Shown here: piece by piece, positions 1 through 6,321 of the stretch | Position numbering within the stretch: position 1 is the stretch's first letter | Layout of the letters: every line of letters begins with the position of its first letter | Origin: an uncultured Ruminococcus sp. | GTDB lineage: Bacteria; Bacillota_A; Clostridia; Oscillospirales; Ruminococcaceae | Assembly: GCA_900315975.1 (NCBI GenBank) | Contig: ONBA01000032.1 | Span: 1 to 27,790 of the forward strand | DNA length: 27,790 nt | Direction: 5' to 3' | Position numbers and translations under genes: made by a program | The notes under the pieces: generated by a model | Told to the model about the DNA's origin: nothing | The model's database searches: none | Seen by the model: only the letters and a program-made list of their open reading frames with translations

Positions 1-161
1 CCGCAGGCATACTGACGTATGTCAAGGGATTTCTGTGCAAGATGACGGAAAATATCCAAGCAGATTCAGTACAAAGACGTCAAGCGGTCTTTGTGCGGTT
101 TTGCCTTAAGCATATTCCGCGTAATAGCTGCTCACTGAAGGAGAAATTTTCTAAAAACCCC
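1..161. other. Upstream region without a convincing gene
   Basis: I see no supportable gene here. A reading frame is open from the window edge to 269, but it runs straight through the promoter at 162-190 and the rpmG leader, so I treat it as non-coding. The stretch holds a hairpin (71-78 pairs with 87-94, arms ACAAAGAC/GTCTTTGT) inside a 40-base element that recurs near 24.0 kb. The gene upstream lies outside the window, and no tRNA or rRNA is visible in this piece. Confidence 0.5.
72..111 (+). repeat. Copy A of a 40-base dispersed repeat
   Basis: This segment aligns without gaps to 23997-24036 with 33 of 40 bases identical, counted by eye. Both copies are in the same orientation on the plus strand and share the core TGCGGTnTTGCnTTAAGC. 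In each copy a TGCGG near the middle can pair with a downstream CCGC. This copy lies upstream of the rpmG promoter, whereas the other lies in the 5' leader of the tepA operon. It could be a dispersed intergenic element or the decayed end of an old coding sequence. Confidence 0.5.
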
Positions 162-190
162 TTGACAAGCTCTTTTTTATATGTTATAAT
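162..190 (+). promoter_or_regulatory. Promoter of the rpmG-secE-nusG-rplK-rplA operon
   Basis: A consensus -35 TTGACA (162-167) and consensus -10 TATAAT (185-190) are separated by exactly 17 bases. A TG at 182-183 makes an extended -10. This is a perfect sigma-A promoter, as expected for a ribosomal protein operon. Transcription should begin near 197. Confidence 0.93.
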
Positions 191-196
191 GATTTT

Positions 197-289
197 ACCT
201 CGTTTGGGGTTATTTTTTATGCCCCGCAGAGGGAGGCAAACAACCTACCTCCGCACGCGGAGGAAATAATTTTTTCAGGAGGTGCCGTT
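197..289 (+). promoter_or_regulatory. Structured leader of rpmG, possible attenuator
   Basis: The untranslated leader contains several competing pairings. GGGG (206-209) can pair with CCCC (222-225). CCTCCG (248-253) pairs with CGGAGG (258-263) in a tight hairpin, followed after AAATAA by a run of six T (270-275), which resembles an intrinsic terminator. GGAGG (232-236) can instead pair with CCTCC (248-252), which would disrupt that hairpin. The rpmG ribosome binding site AGGAGGTG (278-285) follows directly. Attenuation is inference from base pairing; the A-rich spacer before the T run makes the terminator imperfect. Confidence 0.4.
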
Positions 290-439
290 ATGAGAGTTAA
301 AATTACATTAGCTTGCACTGAGTGCAAACAGCGTAATTACGTTTCCAAGAAGAACAAGAAGAACGATCCGGACAGAATTGAAATGATGAAACACTGCAAG
401 TTCTGCCGCAAGCATACTCTTCACAAGGAAACAAAGTAA
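290..439 (+). CDS. rpmG: 50S ribosomal protein L33 (bL33)
   Basis: This 49-residue protein begins [17 protein letters not shown] and ends [15 protein letters not shown]. The two CxxC pairs (CTEC and CKFC) form the zinc-binding version of bL33, a small basic protein of the large ribosomal subunit near the E site. The start ATG sits behind AGGAGGTG. Length and motif match the family. The gene opens the operon and lies 17 bases ahead of secE, the rpmG-secE-nusG order found in many bacteria. It should be made under zinc-sufficient conditions, because the zinc ligands are intact. Confidence 0.95.
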   Translation: MRVKITLACTECKQRNYVSKKNKKNDPDRIEMMKHCKFCRKHTLHKETK

Positions 440-456
440 GCGGAAGGAGTTTTTCT

Positions 457-711
457 ATGGCTAAAAAAGACAAGGAAAATACAGCTTCCGAAAAGAAGGA
501 TAAGAAATCCGCTAAGAAAGAACCTAACAAGATCGCTAAATGGTTCAAGGATCTGAAAATCGAATTCAAAAAAGTCGTTTGGCCTACTAAGGAAACCGTC
601 ATTAATAATACAGCAGTTGTTCTTGCCGTAGTTGTTGGCGCTGCCCTTATCGTTGGCGGCCTCGATTTCGGATTCCTTCATCTGTTGAGCTTCATCTACC
701 AGCAGGGCTGA
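457..711 (+). CDS. secE: Preprotein translocase subunit SecE
   Basis: An 84-residue protein with a highly charged Lys/Glu N-terminus (about residues 1-30), the conserved amphipathic segment KWFKDLKIEFKKVVWPTKE (about 29-47), and one C-terminal membrane span (about 52-78). This is the single-span SecE form typical of Gram-positive bacteria. It clamps SecY in the SecYEG channel. The start is supported by GGAAGGAG at 441-448. Its place between rpmG and nusG is the standard one, and nusG begins 21 bases after its stop. Confidence 0.95.
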   Translation: MAKKDKENTASEKKDKKSAKKEPNKIAKWFKDLKIEFKKVVWPTKETVINNTAVVLAVVVGAALIVGGLDFGFLHLLSFIYQQG

Positions 712-732
712 TTTCACTGAGGAGGATATGTA

Positions 733-1260
733 ATGTCAGAAGCAGCTAAGTGGTATGTTATCCACACTTATTCAGGCTATGAGAATAAAGTAGCACAGAA
801 TATTGAAAAGGTTGTCGAAAACCGCAAGCTTCATGAGCTTATCCAGGAGGTCAGAGTCCCTACTGAAAGAGTAGAGGAGATCACAGACGGCAAAAGCAAA
901 GAGATCGAACGTAAGACTTTCCCAGGTTACGTTCTGGTCAAAATGGTCGTTACTGAGGATACTTGGTACGTCGTAAGAAATACCAGAGGCTGCACAGGCT
1001 TCGTTGGTCCGGGTTCAGAACCCACTCCCCTTTCTGAGGAAGAGGTCAAAAAGACCTTCGGCATCGATGTTTCTTCTGTCGAGGTCAACTTCAAAGAGGG
1101 CGACAGAGTCCAGATCTCCGGCACTGCTATGGATGGCTTCATCGGAGTTGTTCAGAGCATTAATCTCGATGACCGCACAGTTGATCTTCTTGTATCAATG
1201 TTCGGCAGAGAAACCCCCACTACCCTGCCTATAAGTCAGGTAATAGCAGTGGAGGACTAA
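733..1260 (+). CDS. nusG: Transcription termination/antitermination factor NusG
   Basis: A 175-residue protein of normal NusG length. The N-terminal NGN domain (about 1-115) starts with KWYVIHTYSGYENKV and carries the FPGYVLVKM and NTRGCTGFVG segments that contact RNA polymerase. The C-terminal KOW domain (about 122-175) includes FKEGDRVQISGTAMDGFIG, the part that binds S10 or Rho. A GAGGAGG site stands just upstream of the ATG. NusG binds RNA polymerase and controls pausing, termination and coupling to translation. It is followed by an intergenic segment with an L1-operator-like structure. Confidence 0.96.
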   Translation: MSEAAKWYVIHTYSGYENKVAQNIEKVVENRKLHELIQEVRVPTERVEEITDGKSKEIERKTFPGYVLVKMVVTEDTWYVVRNTRGCTGFVGPGSEPTPLSEEEVKKTFGIDVSSVEVNFKEGDRVQISGTAMDGFIGVVQSINLDDRTVDLLVSMFGRETPTTLPISQVIAVED

Positions 1261-1273
1261 TTAGGTCAAAAAA

Positions 1274-1331
1274 GAAACCGGAATGGTTTCAGTGGGAGAG
1301 GTAAAATAATTCTTGCCTCGCCATTTACCAC
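1274..1331 (+). promoter_or_regulatory. L1-operator-like RNA structure before rplK
   Basis: A hairpin (GAAACC 1274-1279 with GGTTTC 1285-1290) is followed by a bipartite stem. The outer arm GTGG (1292-1295) pairs with CCAC (1328-1331), and an inner stem GAGGTAA (1298-1304) pairs with TTGCCTC (1313-1319), leaving an asymmetric internal loop. L1 is known to repress the rplKA mRNA by binding a structure of this kind that mimics its 23S rRNA site, with a GTGGGAG-type strand opposite a CCAC strand. A second, similar element precedes rplA. The assignment is by resemblance and position, not by alignment. Confidence 0.55.
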
Positions 1332-1351
1332 ATTTATGGAGGTGCGAATAC

Positions 1352-1698
1352 ATGGCACAGAAAGTAGTTGGCTACATTAAGCTTCAACAAAGGAATTCAA
1401 CGAGAGAACTAAGAACGATATCGGTATGATCATCCCTGTTGTTATCACAGTTTATGCTGACCGTTCATTCTCTTTCATCACTAAGACTCCCCCCGCTGCT
1501 GTCCTCATCAAGAAGGCTTGCAACATCAACAGCGGTTCAGGAGTTCCTAATAAGACTAAGGTCGCTAACATCACTAAGGAACAGGTTCAGAAGATCGCTG
1601 AGACTAAGATGCCTGACCTCAATGCAGGTTCACTCGAGGCTGCTATGAGCATGATCGCAGGTACAGCTCGCTCAATGGGCGTTGTAGTTGTTGACTAA
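1352..1698 (+). pseudogene. rplK: Ribosomal protein L11 (uL11), internal deletion and frameshift
   Basis: The reading frame opens normally at 1352 behind ATGGAGGTG with [12 protein letters not shown], the usual L11 start. At about 1385-1387 the sequence jumps to [18 protein letters not shown] in another frame, and that frame continues to a normal L11 C-terminus ending [12 protein letters not shown]. Compared with the usual protein of about 141 residues, some 26 residues are missing. They include the Pro-rich segment of the N-terminal domain that binds GTPase-centre rRNA and thiopeptide antibiotics. The loss must be about 79 bases, because the frame shifts. As written, the first frame stops at 1427-1429 after 25 codons. 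That TGA overlaps an ATG at 1426-1428 (ATGA) opening a 90-residue frame for the C-terminal domain. An assembly or sequencing error is a serious alternative to a true mutation. Translated separately, neither part is a complete L11. Confidence 0.9.
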
Positions 1699-1753
1699 TC
1701 ACTTTAATTTGAATGACGATAGGGGTAAATTTTCCCCGTTCTGAGTTCTATTG

Positions 1754-1803
1754 GTGGGAGGAAAATTCCGCTAATCGGGTATATCTAATCCCGGTATTAC
1801 CAC
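1754..1803 (+). promoter_or_regulatory. Second L1-operator-like RNA structure, before rplA
   Basis: GGTGGGAGG (1753-1761) faces TTACCAC (1797-1803). GTGG (1754-1757) pairs with CCAC (1800-1803), and an inner stem CGGG (1776-1779) pairs with CCCG (1790-1793). The strands match those of the element ahead of rplK (GTGGGAGAGG and TTTACCAC). The rplA ribosome binding site AGGAGG (1811-1816) follows. An L1 feedback site is the natural reading, since L1 is the product of the next gene. Having one element before each gene is less usual than a single operator ahead of rplK. Confidence 0.5.
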
Positions 1804-1822
1804 TTAAATAGGAGGAAATATA

Positions 1823-2518
1823 ATGAAACACGGCAAGAAATATGTTGACAGCGCTAAGGCTGTTGATTATGCAAAGCTTTACGAGTCTAACGAGGCTCTT
1901 GAATTAGTTTGCCAGAACGCAAAGGCAAAGTTCGACGAAACTGTTGAGGCTCACATCCGTCTCGGCGTTGACTCTCGTCACGCTGACCAGCAGGTTAGAG
2001 GTGCAGTTGTTCTCCCTAACGGTACTGGTAAGAAGGTTAGAGTACTTGTATTCTGCAAGGAAGACAAGTATGAGGCTGCTCAGGCAGCTGGCGCTGACTA
2101 CGTTGGCGGTATGGACATGGTTGAGAAGATCACCAAGGAAAACTGGATGGACTTCGACGTTGTTGTTGCTTCACCTGACATGATGGGCGTTGTAGGACGT
2201 CTTGGTAAGGTTCTCGGTCCCCGCGGACTCATGCCTAACCCGAAGGCTGGTACTGTAACTCCTGATGTTGCTAAGGCTGTAACTGAGGCTAAGGCTGGTA
2301 AGATCGAGTACCGTCTCGACAAGACTAACATCATCCACTGCCCCATTGGTAAGGCATCATTCGGTGCTGCTAAGCTCGAAGAGAACTTCTCCACTCTTAT
2401 GGAAGCTATCGTAAAGGCTAAGCCTGCTGCTGCTAAGGGTACTTACCTCAAGAGCTGCACTGTTACTTCTACTATGGGTCCTGGAATCCCCGTTGCTACT
2501 ACTAAGTACGGCGTTTGA
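1823..2518 (+). CDS. rplA: 50S ribosomal protein L1 (uL1)
   Basis: A full-length protein of 231 residues starting [15 protein letters not shown], with the central segment [22 protein letters not shown] (residues about 127-148) that includes the family signature. L1 binds the mobile stalk of 23S rRNA at the E site and helps release deacylated tRNA; it also represses its own operon in the bacteria studied. The start is set by AGGAGG six bases ahead of the ATG. It is the last gene of this transcription unit: a strong terminator follows within 20 bases, so rplJ and rplL are not co-transcribed here. Confidence 0.97.
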   Translation: MKHGKKYVDSAKAVDYAKLYESNEALELVCQNAKAKFDETVEAHIRLGVDSRHADQQVRGAVVLPNGTGKKVRVLVFCKEDKYEAAQAAGADYVGGMDMVEKITKENWMDFDVVVASPDMMGVVGRLGKVLGPRGLMPNPKAGTVTPDVAKAVTEAKAGKIEYRLDKTNIIHCPIGKASFGAAKLEENFSTLMEAIVKAKPAAAKGTYLKSCTVTSTMGPGIPVATTKYGV

Positions 2519-2537
2519 TTCTGTCTTATACGTTTAC

Positions 2538-2570
2538 AAAAAGGTGTACACATATGTGTACACCTTTTTT
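2538..2570. terminator. Perfect palindromic bidirectional terminator
   Basis: A 22-base perfect palindrome (2543-2564, centre between 2553 and 2554) is flanked by five A (2538-2542) and six T (2565-2570). It therefore forms a U-tailed hairpin on both strands. It ends the rplA transcript on the plus strand and the convergent lysR transcript on the minus strand. Confidence 0.93.
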
Positions 2571-2574
2571 GCGT

Positions 2575-3513
2575 TCAATTTTTCTCGTTAAACGAACGAT
2601 CAACGAACACTTTAAGAAATTCAAGAAATCTGTTTATCAGCGGCTTAGTTTCATTCGATTTCTTAAATATCACTATGTCGCGTATCTGTATATTGGCATA
2701 AGAGCAGTCCTTTGCTACAATTTTCGCATTTTCCTCGAACGCTCCTCTCGGCATCGGTGAAACCCACATATACGCATCTTTGAGAATGTTCATCATAGCT
2801 ATTTTGCTTCCGCGGTCGTAAACGTGAATAGTTCGGGTATTGGCTGAGTCGTCGTAGTCAGCGTTGATACTCGTCTTGCCGAAAACGTTTATCTCATCGT
2901 CGCCATGCATTATCTGAGTATAATTCTTAAGCTCTTCTATCGGGATATCATCATATTTAGCAAGCGGATTATCCGTATGCAGGAGTAGCTTCATTGTGAA
3001 CTCATTCAGCGTATAATAGCCGAGTTTCCGGCTTTTCAGCTGTTCTGTGTACAATTCAAACTGACTTGACGGAATGCGGATTATACCTATATCACTTCTC
3101 GAGTTGCTTACATCGTCAATTACCTTATTTGACGGTATCTCGATAAGGTGAATATTGAATTTATCATCTGGGTTAAAAGTTTTCACCCATAATGCTACTG
3201 CTGCCGCCATGTAGGTTGAAATATTTGCCTCTATCCTCAACGCAACAGTATCCGCATTCTTATTAGTATAATCAGCTTCAAGGCTATGCATTCCATCGAC
3301 TATTTCTTTTGCTTTCAAAAGGAAATTTTCCCCCTCAGGAGTAAGAACCATACCATTAGGAGTACGCCAAAATACCTGAGTGCCTATCTCAGATTCAAGC
3401 TCTTTAAGTGCTATACTAATGTTAGGCTGAGCCTGATACAGTTTTTTAGCCGCCGATGTAATACTGCCTTCCTGAGCTATAGCTATGACGTATTCCAATT
3501 GCTGTATTTTCAT
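2575..3513 (-). CDS. LysR-family transcriptional regulator
   Basis: A 312-residue protein with the LysR winged helix-turn-helix at its N-terminus (about 1-60: MKIQQLEYVIAIAQEGSITSAAKKLYQAQ, then the SIALKELESEIG recognition helix). A two-lobed periplasmic-binding-like effector domain follows (about 90-300). I chose the ATG at 3511-3513 because LysR proteins start a few residues before the first helix and GTGAGG lies just ahead. The frame is open a further 14 codons upstream. The effector is unknown. It is transcribed divergently from the HD-GYP gene and convergently with rplA, so the HD-GYP gene is a possible target. The 11-base direct repeats around its own promoter suggest autoregulation, which is typical of the family. 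Confidence 0.9.
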   Translation of the reverse strand: MKIQQLEYVIAIAQEGSITSAAKKLYQAQPNISIALKELESEIGTQVFWRTPNGMVLTPEGENFLLKAKEIVDGMHSLEADYTNKNADTVALRIEANISTYMAAAVALWVKTFNPDDKFNIHLIEIPSNKVIDDVSNSRSDIGIIRIPSSQFELYTEQLKSRKLGYYTLNEFTMKLLLHTDNPLAKYDDIPIEELKNYTQIMHGDDEINVFGKTSINADYDDSANTRTIHVYDRGSKIAMMNILKDAYMWVSPMPRGAFEENAKIVAKDCSYANIQIRDIVIFKKSNETKPLINRFLEFLKVFVDRSFNEKN

Positions 3514-3537
3514 TATTCTCGCCTCACTTTCTATATT

Positions 3538-3598
3538 ATATTCATATTGTACCATATATATAAACTATATTCAATAGATTACACACAATATTCATATT
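3538..3598 (-). promoter_or_regulatory. lysR promoter flanked by 11-base direct repeats
   Basis: On the minus strand, -35 TTGAAT (plus 3569-3574) and -10 TACAAT (plus 3546-3551) are 17 bases apart, with TG one base upstream of the -10. The exact direct repeat ATATTCATATT occurs at 3538-3548, overlapping the -10, and at 3588-3598, upstream of the -35. The copies are exactly 50 bases apart. AT-rich repeats over its own promoter are plausible LysR binding sites; this is inference. Confidence 0.65.
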
Positions 3599-3721
3599 TT
3601 TTTGTATACCTCGCCAAATCGAACCTCGTTTTCTCCTCCTGATTGTATAAATCCCTCACTAAATTTTATGAATACGTTATCTTTTTATATTATTTGTCAT
3701 ATCGCCGAATTGGAATAATAA

Positions 3722-3769
3722 ACATTTTACAATCTGTGACTTGAAAAAAACTGTAAAATGTGATATACT
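3722..3769 (+). promoter_or_regulatory. HD-GYP gene promoter with an inverted-repeat operator
   Basis: The promoter is TTGAAA (3741-3746), 17 bases, TATACT (3764-3769), with an extended-type TG at 3761-3762. A perfect 10-base inverted repeat, ACATTTTACA (3722-3731) and TGTAAAATGT (3752-3761), brackets the -35 and reaches the -10. A repressor or activator bound there would directly control transcription. It is also a possible RNA hairpin, but it lies upstream of the expected start (about 3776), so a protein operator is more likely. Confidence 0.75.
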
Positions 3770-3793
3770 TTTTATATAGAATTTGGGAATGAT

Positions 3794-3829
3794 AGGCGAT
3801 ACAGTTCTTTTTAATATGACCGTCTCGCC
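3794..3829 (+). promoter_or_regulatory. 5' leader hairpin ahead of the HD-GYP gene
   Basis: GGCGATACAGTT (3794-3805) pairs with GACCGTCTCGCC (3818-3829) at 10 of 12 positions, counting one wobble, around a 12-base loop. It lies between the predicted transcription start and the ribosome binding site (AGAAAGAG, 3833-3840). I see neither the conserved core of the c-di-GMP riboswitches nor a terminator tail, so its role is unknown. Confidence 0.4.
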
Positions 3830-3846
3830 ATAAGAAAGAGAAAAAC

Positions 3847-6246
3847 ATGAATATTTTAGAATTATTGAAACAGTACCAATTAAACATAATGCTTGTACTG
3901 AGTTCGATTTGCGCTATGCTTGCGTTCTTTGTCATTATCACAAAGTCGATTCCACCTGCCCGAAAACGAATTCTTACGGCTATCGAGCTATCTGCGATGT
4001 TATTGCTCATATTCGACCGCTTTGCTTATAACTTCCGCGGAGATACCAGTAACATAGGCTTTTATATGGTAAGAATCAGCAATTTTATGACTTTTTTCTT
4101 GACAATAGCCGTAATCTTCTGCTTCACCCTGTATATTATGGACCTTTACCGAAATGAAGGCGCTATGACTAAGCTTCCAAAACGTCTATACCTCTCGTGT
4201 ATTCTCTGCGGAGCGGCTATTGTGATGCTCATTATCTCGCAGTTTACAGGATTCTACTACACCTTCGATGAATACAATCAGTATCAGCGGTCGGAAGGGT
4301 TCATGATATGCTATCTCTCACCGCTAATTATCCTCGTCCTCGACCTATCGGTCATATTGGAATACCATAAAAAAATCGGCAAGCGTCTCCTTATTTCAAT
4401 ACTCCTTTTCACTATCGCTCCATTTATTTCGGCAATCGCTCAAATATTTATGTACGGTCTTTCACTTACTAACATGACCCTCGTAGGACTCGTCGTCTCG
4501 CTTTACGTTTTCGCACTACGCGATATGAATGATAAGCTCGAACTCGCAAATAAGCGTGAGATAGAGATAGTCCGAGAAGAACAACATAATATGCGCCTTA
4601 TGTTTGAACAGACTGCTACTGCTCTTGCTAATGCTATTGATGCTAAAGACAAGTATACTCACGGTCATTCGCGACGTGTTGCAGAGTATTCAGTGAAAAT
4701 CGCCGGATATCTCAATAAAAGCCAAAAAGAAATTGACGACCTTTATTTTACTGCACTTCTTCATGATGTAGGTAAAATCGGTATTAAAGACAGTATCATC
4801 AATAAGGAAGGTAAACTCACCGACGAGGAATTTGCCGCTATCAAGACTCATCCTGTCATCGGAATGCAGATTCTTTCAAGTATCAGTCAGTCGCCGTATC
4901 TCAGTATCGGCGCTCATTATCACCATGAACGCTATGACGGACACGGCTATCCCGACGGTCTCAAAGGCGAGGATATTCCGGAAATCGCCCGAATAATCGC
5001 TGTTGCTGACGCTTACGATGCTATGACTTCCAAGCGAAGCTACCGCGACCCTATTCCACATGACCTCGTCCGTGAAGAGATCGTCAAGGGTACAGGTACG
5101 CAGTTTGACCCCGAATTTGCAAGAATCATGCTCCACCTTATTGACCTCGATTCGGAGTACACTATGAAGGAACACGAAGAAACAAATGAGCTTGAACGCA
5201 TTGGTTCAATGATTTGCGGCTCGTATCGTTCATCTGTTTCTGATGGAATTCTCCTCAATAATACCATGACTCACGTTCACTTTACAAGTTATATGAACGG
5301 TGAGCATGACTCAAAAAATATACCAAGCTTCGTGCTTTTCGACTCCCTCGATGCTCGAATCCACAACGATGAACGCAAACGTAAAGATCTACTTTACCAC
5401 GAATATGCTACGATACGCGCTGACGGAACTGTTACTCCTGCCGGTATAAGAGATTTCAAGCTCACTACGACCGAGCAAATCGGTGCTGCTGCCGAAGCAA
5501 AGGCTCTGCTGAGGGAGAAAGTAGCGTTCGACCTTGATATCGTCCGGTATAAGGATCATCTTCTGTTCAAATTCTCGAACAGTTTCCGCTCGCATGAAAT
5601 CATTATCGCTCTGCCTGACAGTACAAGATTTGCGTATCTCTCGCTCACAGGCGAGCACTGTACGATTGACGACGTTAATATTTACAAGACAGAAGAAGTC
5701 ATCGGCGACGGCTATATTCCGCGTATTGCTGAAGAAATCACCTATATCGACTCCCCTGCCGGCGATATACCGAATGTTCAGGTAGATGGCTGGCGTTCAG
5801 ACGTATCAGATGGTGTCGAGATCGTCGACGGAATGTGTATAAAGTTTCATACACTCAGTCTCCCGACGGCACGACTTGTCTGGCACTGTCCGTTTGCTGT
5901 TATTTATACCTCCGACGACGGAAAGGTCAAAGGTGAAAATTACCGTGAACTGACTGTTGTACGTCTCGATGGTGAAGGCTGGGAAGAAGACGAAGAAGCT
6001 GAAAACCGTGTTTTCACAAATAAGCTCGATAATTTCCAGAACTGGGACGAATGGAAAAAACGTAACAAAGCTGGTCAGGACTGCGAACTGCATTACCACT
6101 TAGAACCCGGTAAAGTTACTATAACTTCAGAATTTTGCGGACTCTCCATACGCTCTGTAACTACCATCCCTGCAAATATTACAAAGCTTTCAACTGCCCT
6201 CACCGGTGACCAATGTGCGATCACAAATATCCGTATAATAAAATGA
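3847..6246 (+). CDS. 7-TM HD-GYP phosphodiesterase with a duplicated C-terminal domain
   Basis: A 799-residue protein. Seven hydrophobic spans (about 13-32, 42-58, 74-100, 112-137, 152-171, 179-204, 208-226) precede a short coiled linker (227-255). A complete HD-GYP domain (about 256-435) follows, with the HD pair in LLHDVGKIGI (H306, D307), the signature HHERYDGHGYP (359-369) and VADAYDAMTSKRSYR. HD-GYP domains hydrolyse cyclic-di-GMP, and all the metal-binding motifs are present, so activity is likely. The last 340 residues are unusual: two tandem copies (about 457-613 and 647-799), each starting RSxVSDG and ending LTG(E/D)xCxIxxxxIxK. The composition suggests beta-rich modules. With seven spans they should sit in the cytoplasm beside the HD-GYP domain, assuming the N-terminus is outside. 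The gene is monocistronic, between its own promoter and terminators. Confidence 0.92.
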   Translation: MNILELLKQYQLNIMLVLSSICAMLAFFVIITKSIPPARKRILTAIELSAMLLLIFDRFAYNFRGDTSNIGFYMVRISNFMTFFLTIAVIFCFTLYIMDLYRNEGAMTKLPKRLYLSCILCGAAIVMLIISQFTGFYYTFDEYNQYQRSEGFMICYLSPLIILVLDLSVILEYHKKIGKRLLISILLFTIAPFISAIAQIFMYGLSLTNMTLVGLVVSLYVFALRDMNDKLELANKREIEIVREEQHNMRLMFEQTATALANAIDAKDKYTHGHSRRVAEYSVKIAGYLNKSQKEIDDLYFTALLHDVGKIGIKDSIINKEGKLTDEEFAAIKTHPVIGMQILSSISQSPYLSIGAHYHHERYDGHGYPDGLKGEDIPEIARIIAVADAYDAMTSKRSYRDPIPHDLVREEIVKGTGTQFDPEFARIMLHLIDLDSEYTMKEHEETNELERIGSMICGSYRSSVSDGILLNNTMTHVHFTSYMNGEHDSKNIPSFVLFDSLDARIHNDERKRKDLLYHEYATIRADGTVTPAGIRDFKLTTTEQIGAAAEAKALLREKVAFDLDIVRYKDHLLFKFSNSFRSHEIIIALPDSTRFAYLSLTGEHCTIDDVNIYKTEEVIGDGYIPRIAEEITYIDSPAGDIPNVQVDGWRSDVSDGVEIVDGMCIKFHTLSLPTARLVWHCPFAVIYTSDDGKVKGENYRELTVVRLDGEGWEEDEEAENRVFTNKLDNFQNWDEWKKRNKAGQDCELHYHLEPGKVTITSEFCGLSIRSVTTIPANITKLSTALTGDQCAITNIRIIK

Positions 6247-6274
6247 TAGAAGCCTTTGAAAAAAGGCTTCTATC
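6245..6274 (+). terminator. Stem-loop overlapping the HD-GYP stop codon
   Basis: GATAGAAGCCTTT (6245-6257) and AAAGGCTTCTATC (6262-6274) form a perfect 13-base stem with a 4-base loop. The first base of the stem lies within the TGA stop (6244-6246). No T run follows, so it looks more like a 3'-end stabilising hairpin than the terminator itself, which comes immediately after. Confidence 0.7.
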
Positions 6275-6307
6275 AAAAAAAGACGCTCATTTCTGAGCGT
6301 CTTTTTT
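6275..6307. terminator. Bidirectional terminator between the HD-GYP and GH9 genes
   Basis: GACGCTCA (6282-6289) pairs with TGAGCGTC (6294-6301), flanked by seven A on the left and six T on the right. It can terminate the plus-strand HD-GYP transcript and the convergent minus-strand cellulase transcript, whose stop codon lies 15 bases away. Confidence 0.92.
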
Positions 6308-6321
6308 ATGTGATTTATAAA

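Noticed and set aside
42..269. Plus-strand reading frame of 75 codons before rpmG
   Set aside because: It crosses a perfect sigma-A promoter and the structured leader, has no ribosome binding site, and its translation has no recognisable family features.
1699..1822. L10-type leader ahead of rplA
   Set aside because: rplJ and rplL do not follow, and the paired GTGGGAGG/TTACCAC strands resemble an L1 site rather than the L10 leader.
3776..3846. Possible c-di-GMP riboswitch in the leader of the HD-GYP gene
   Set aside because: The hairpin is real, but I find neither the conserved core nor the tetraloop arrangement of known c-di-GMP aptamers. The region is also too short for aptamer plus expression platform.
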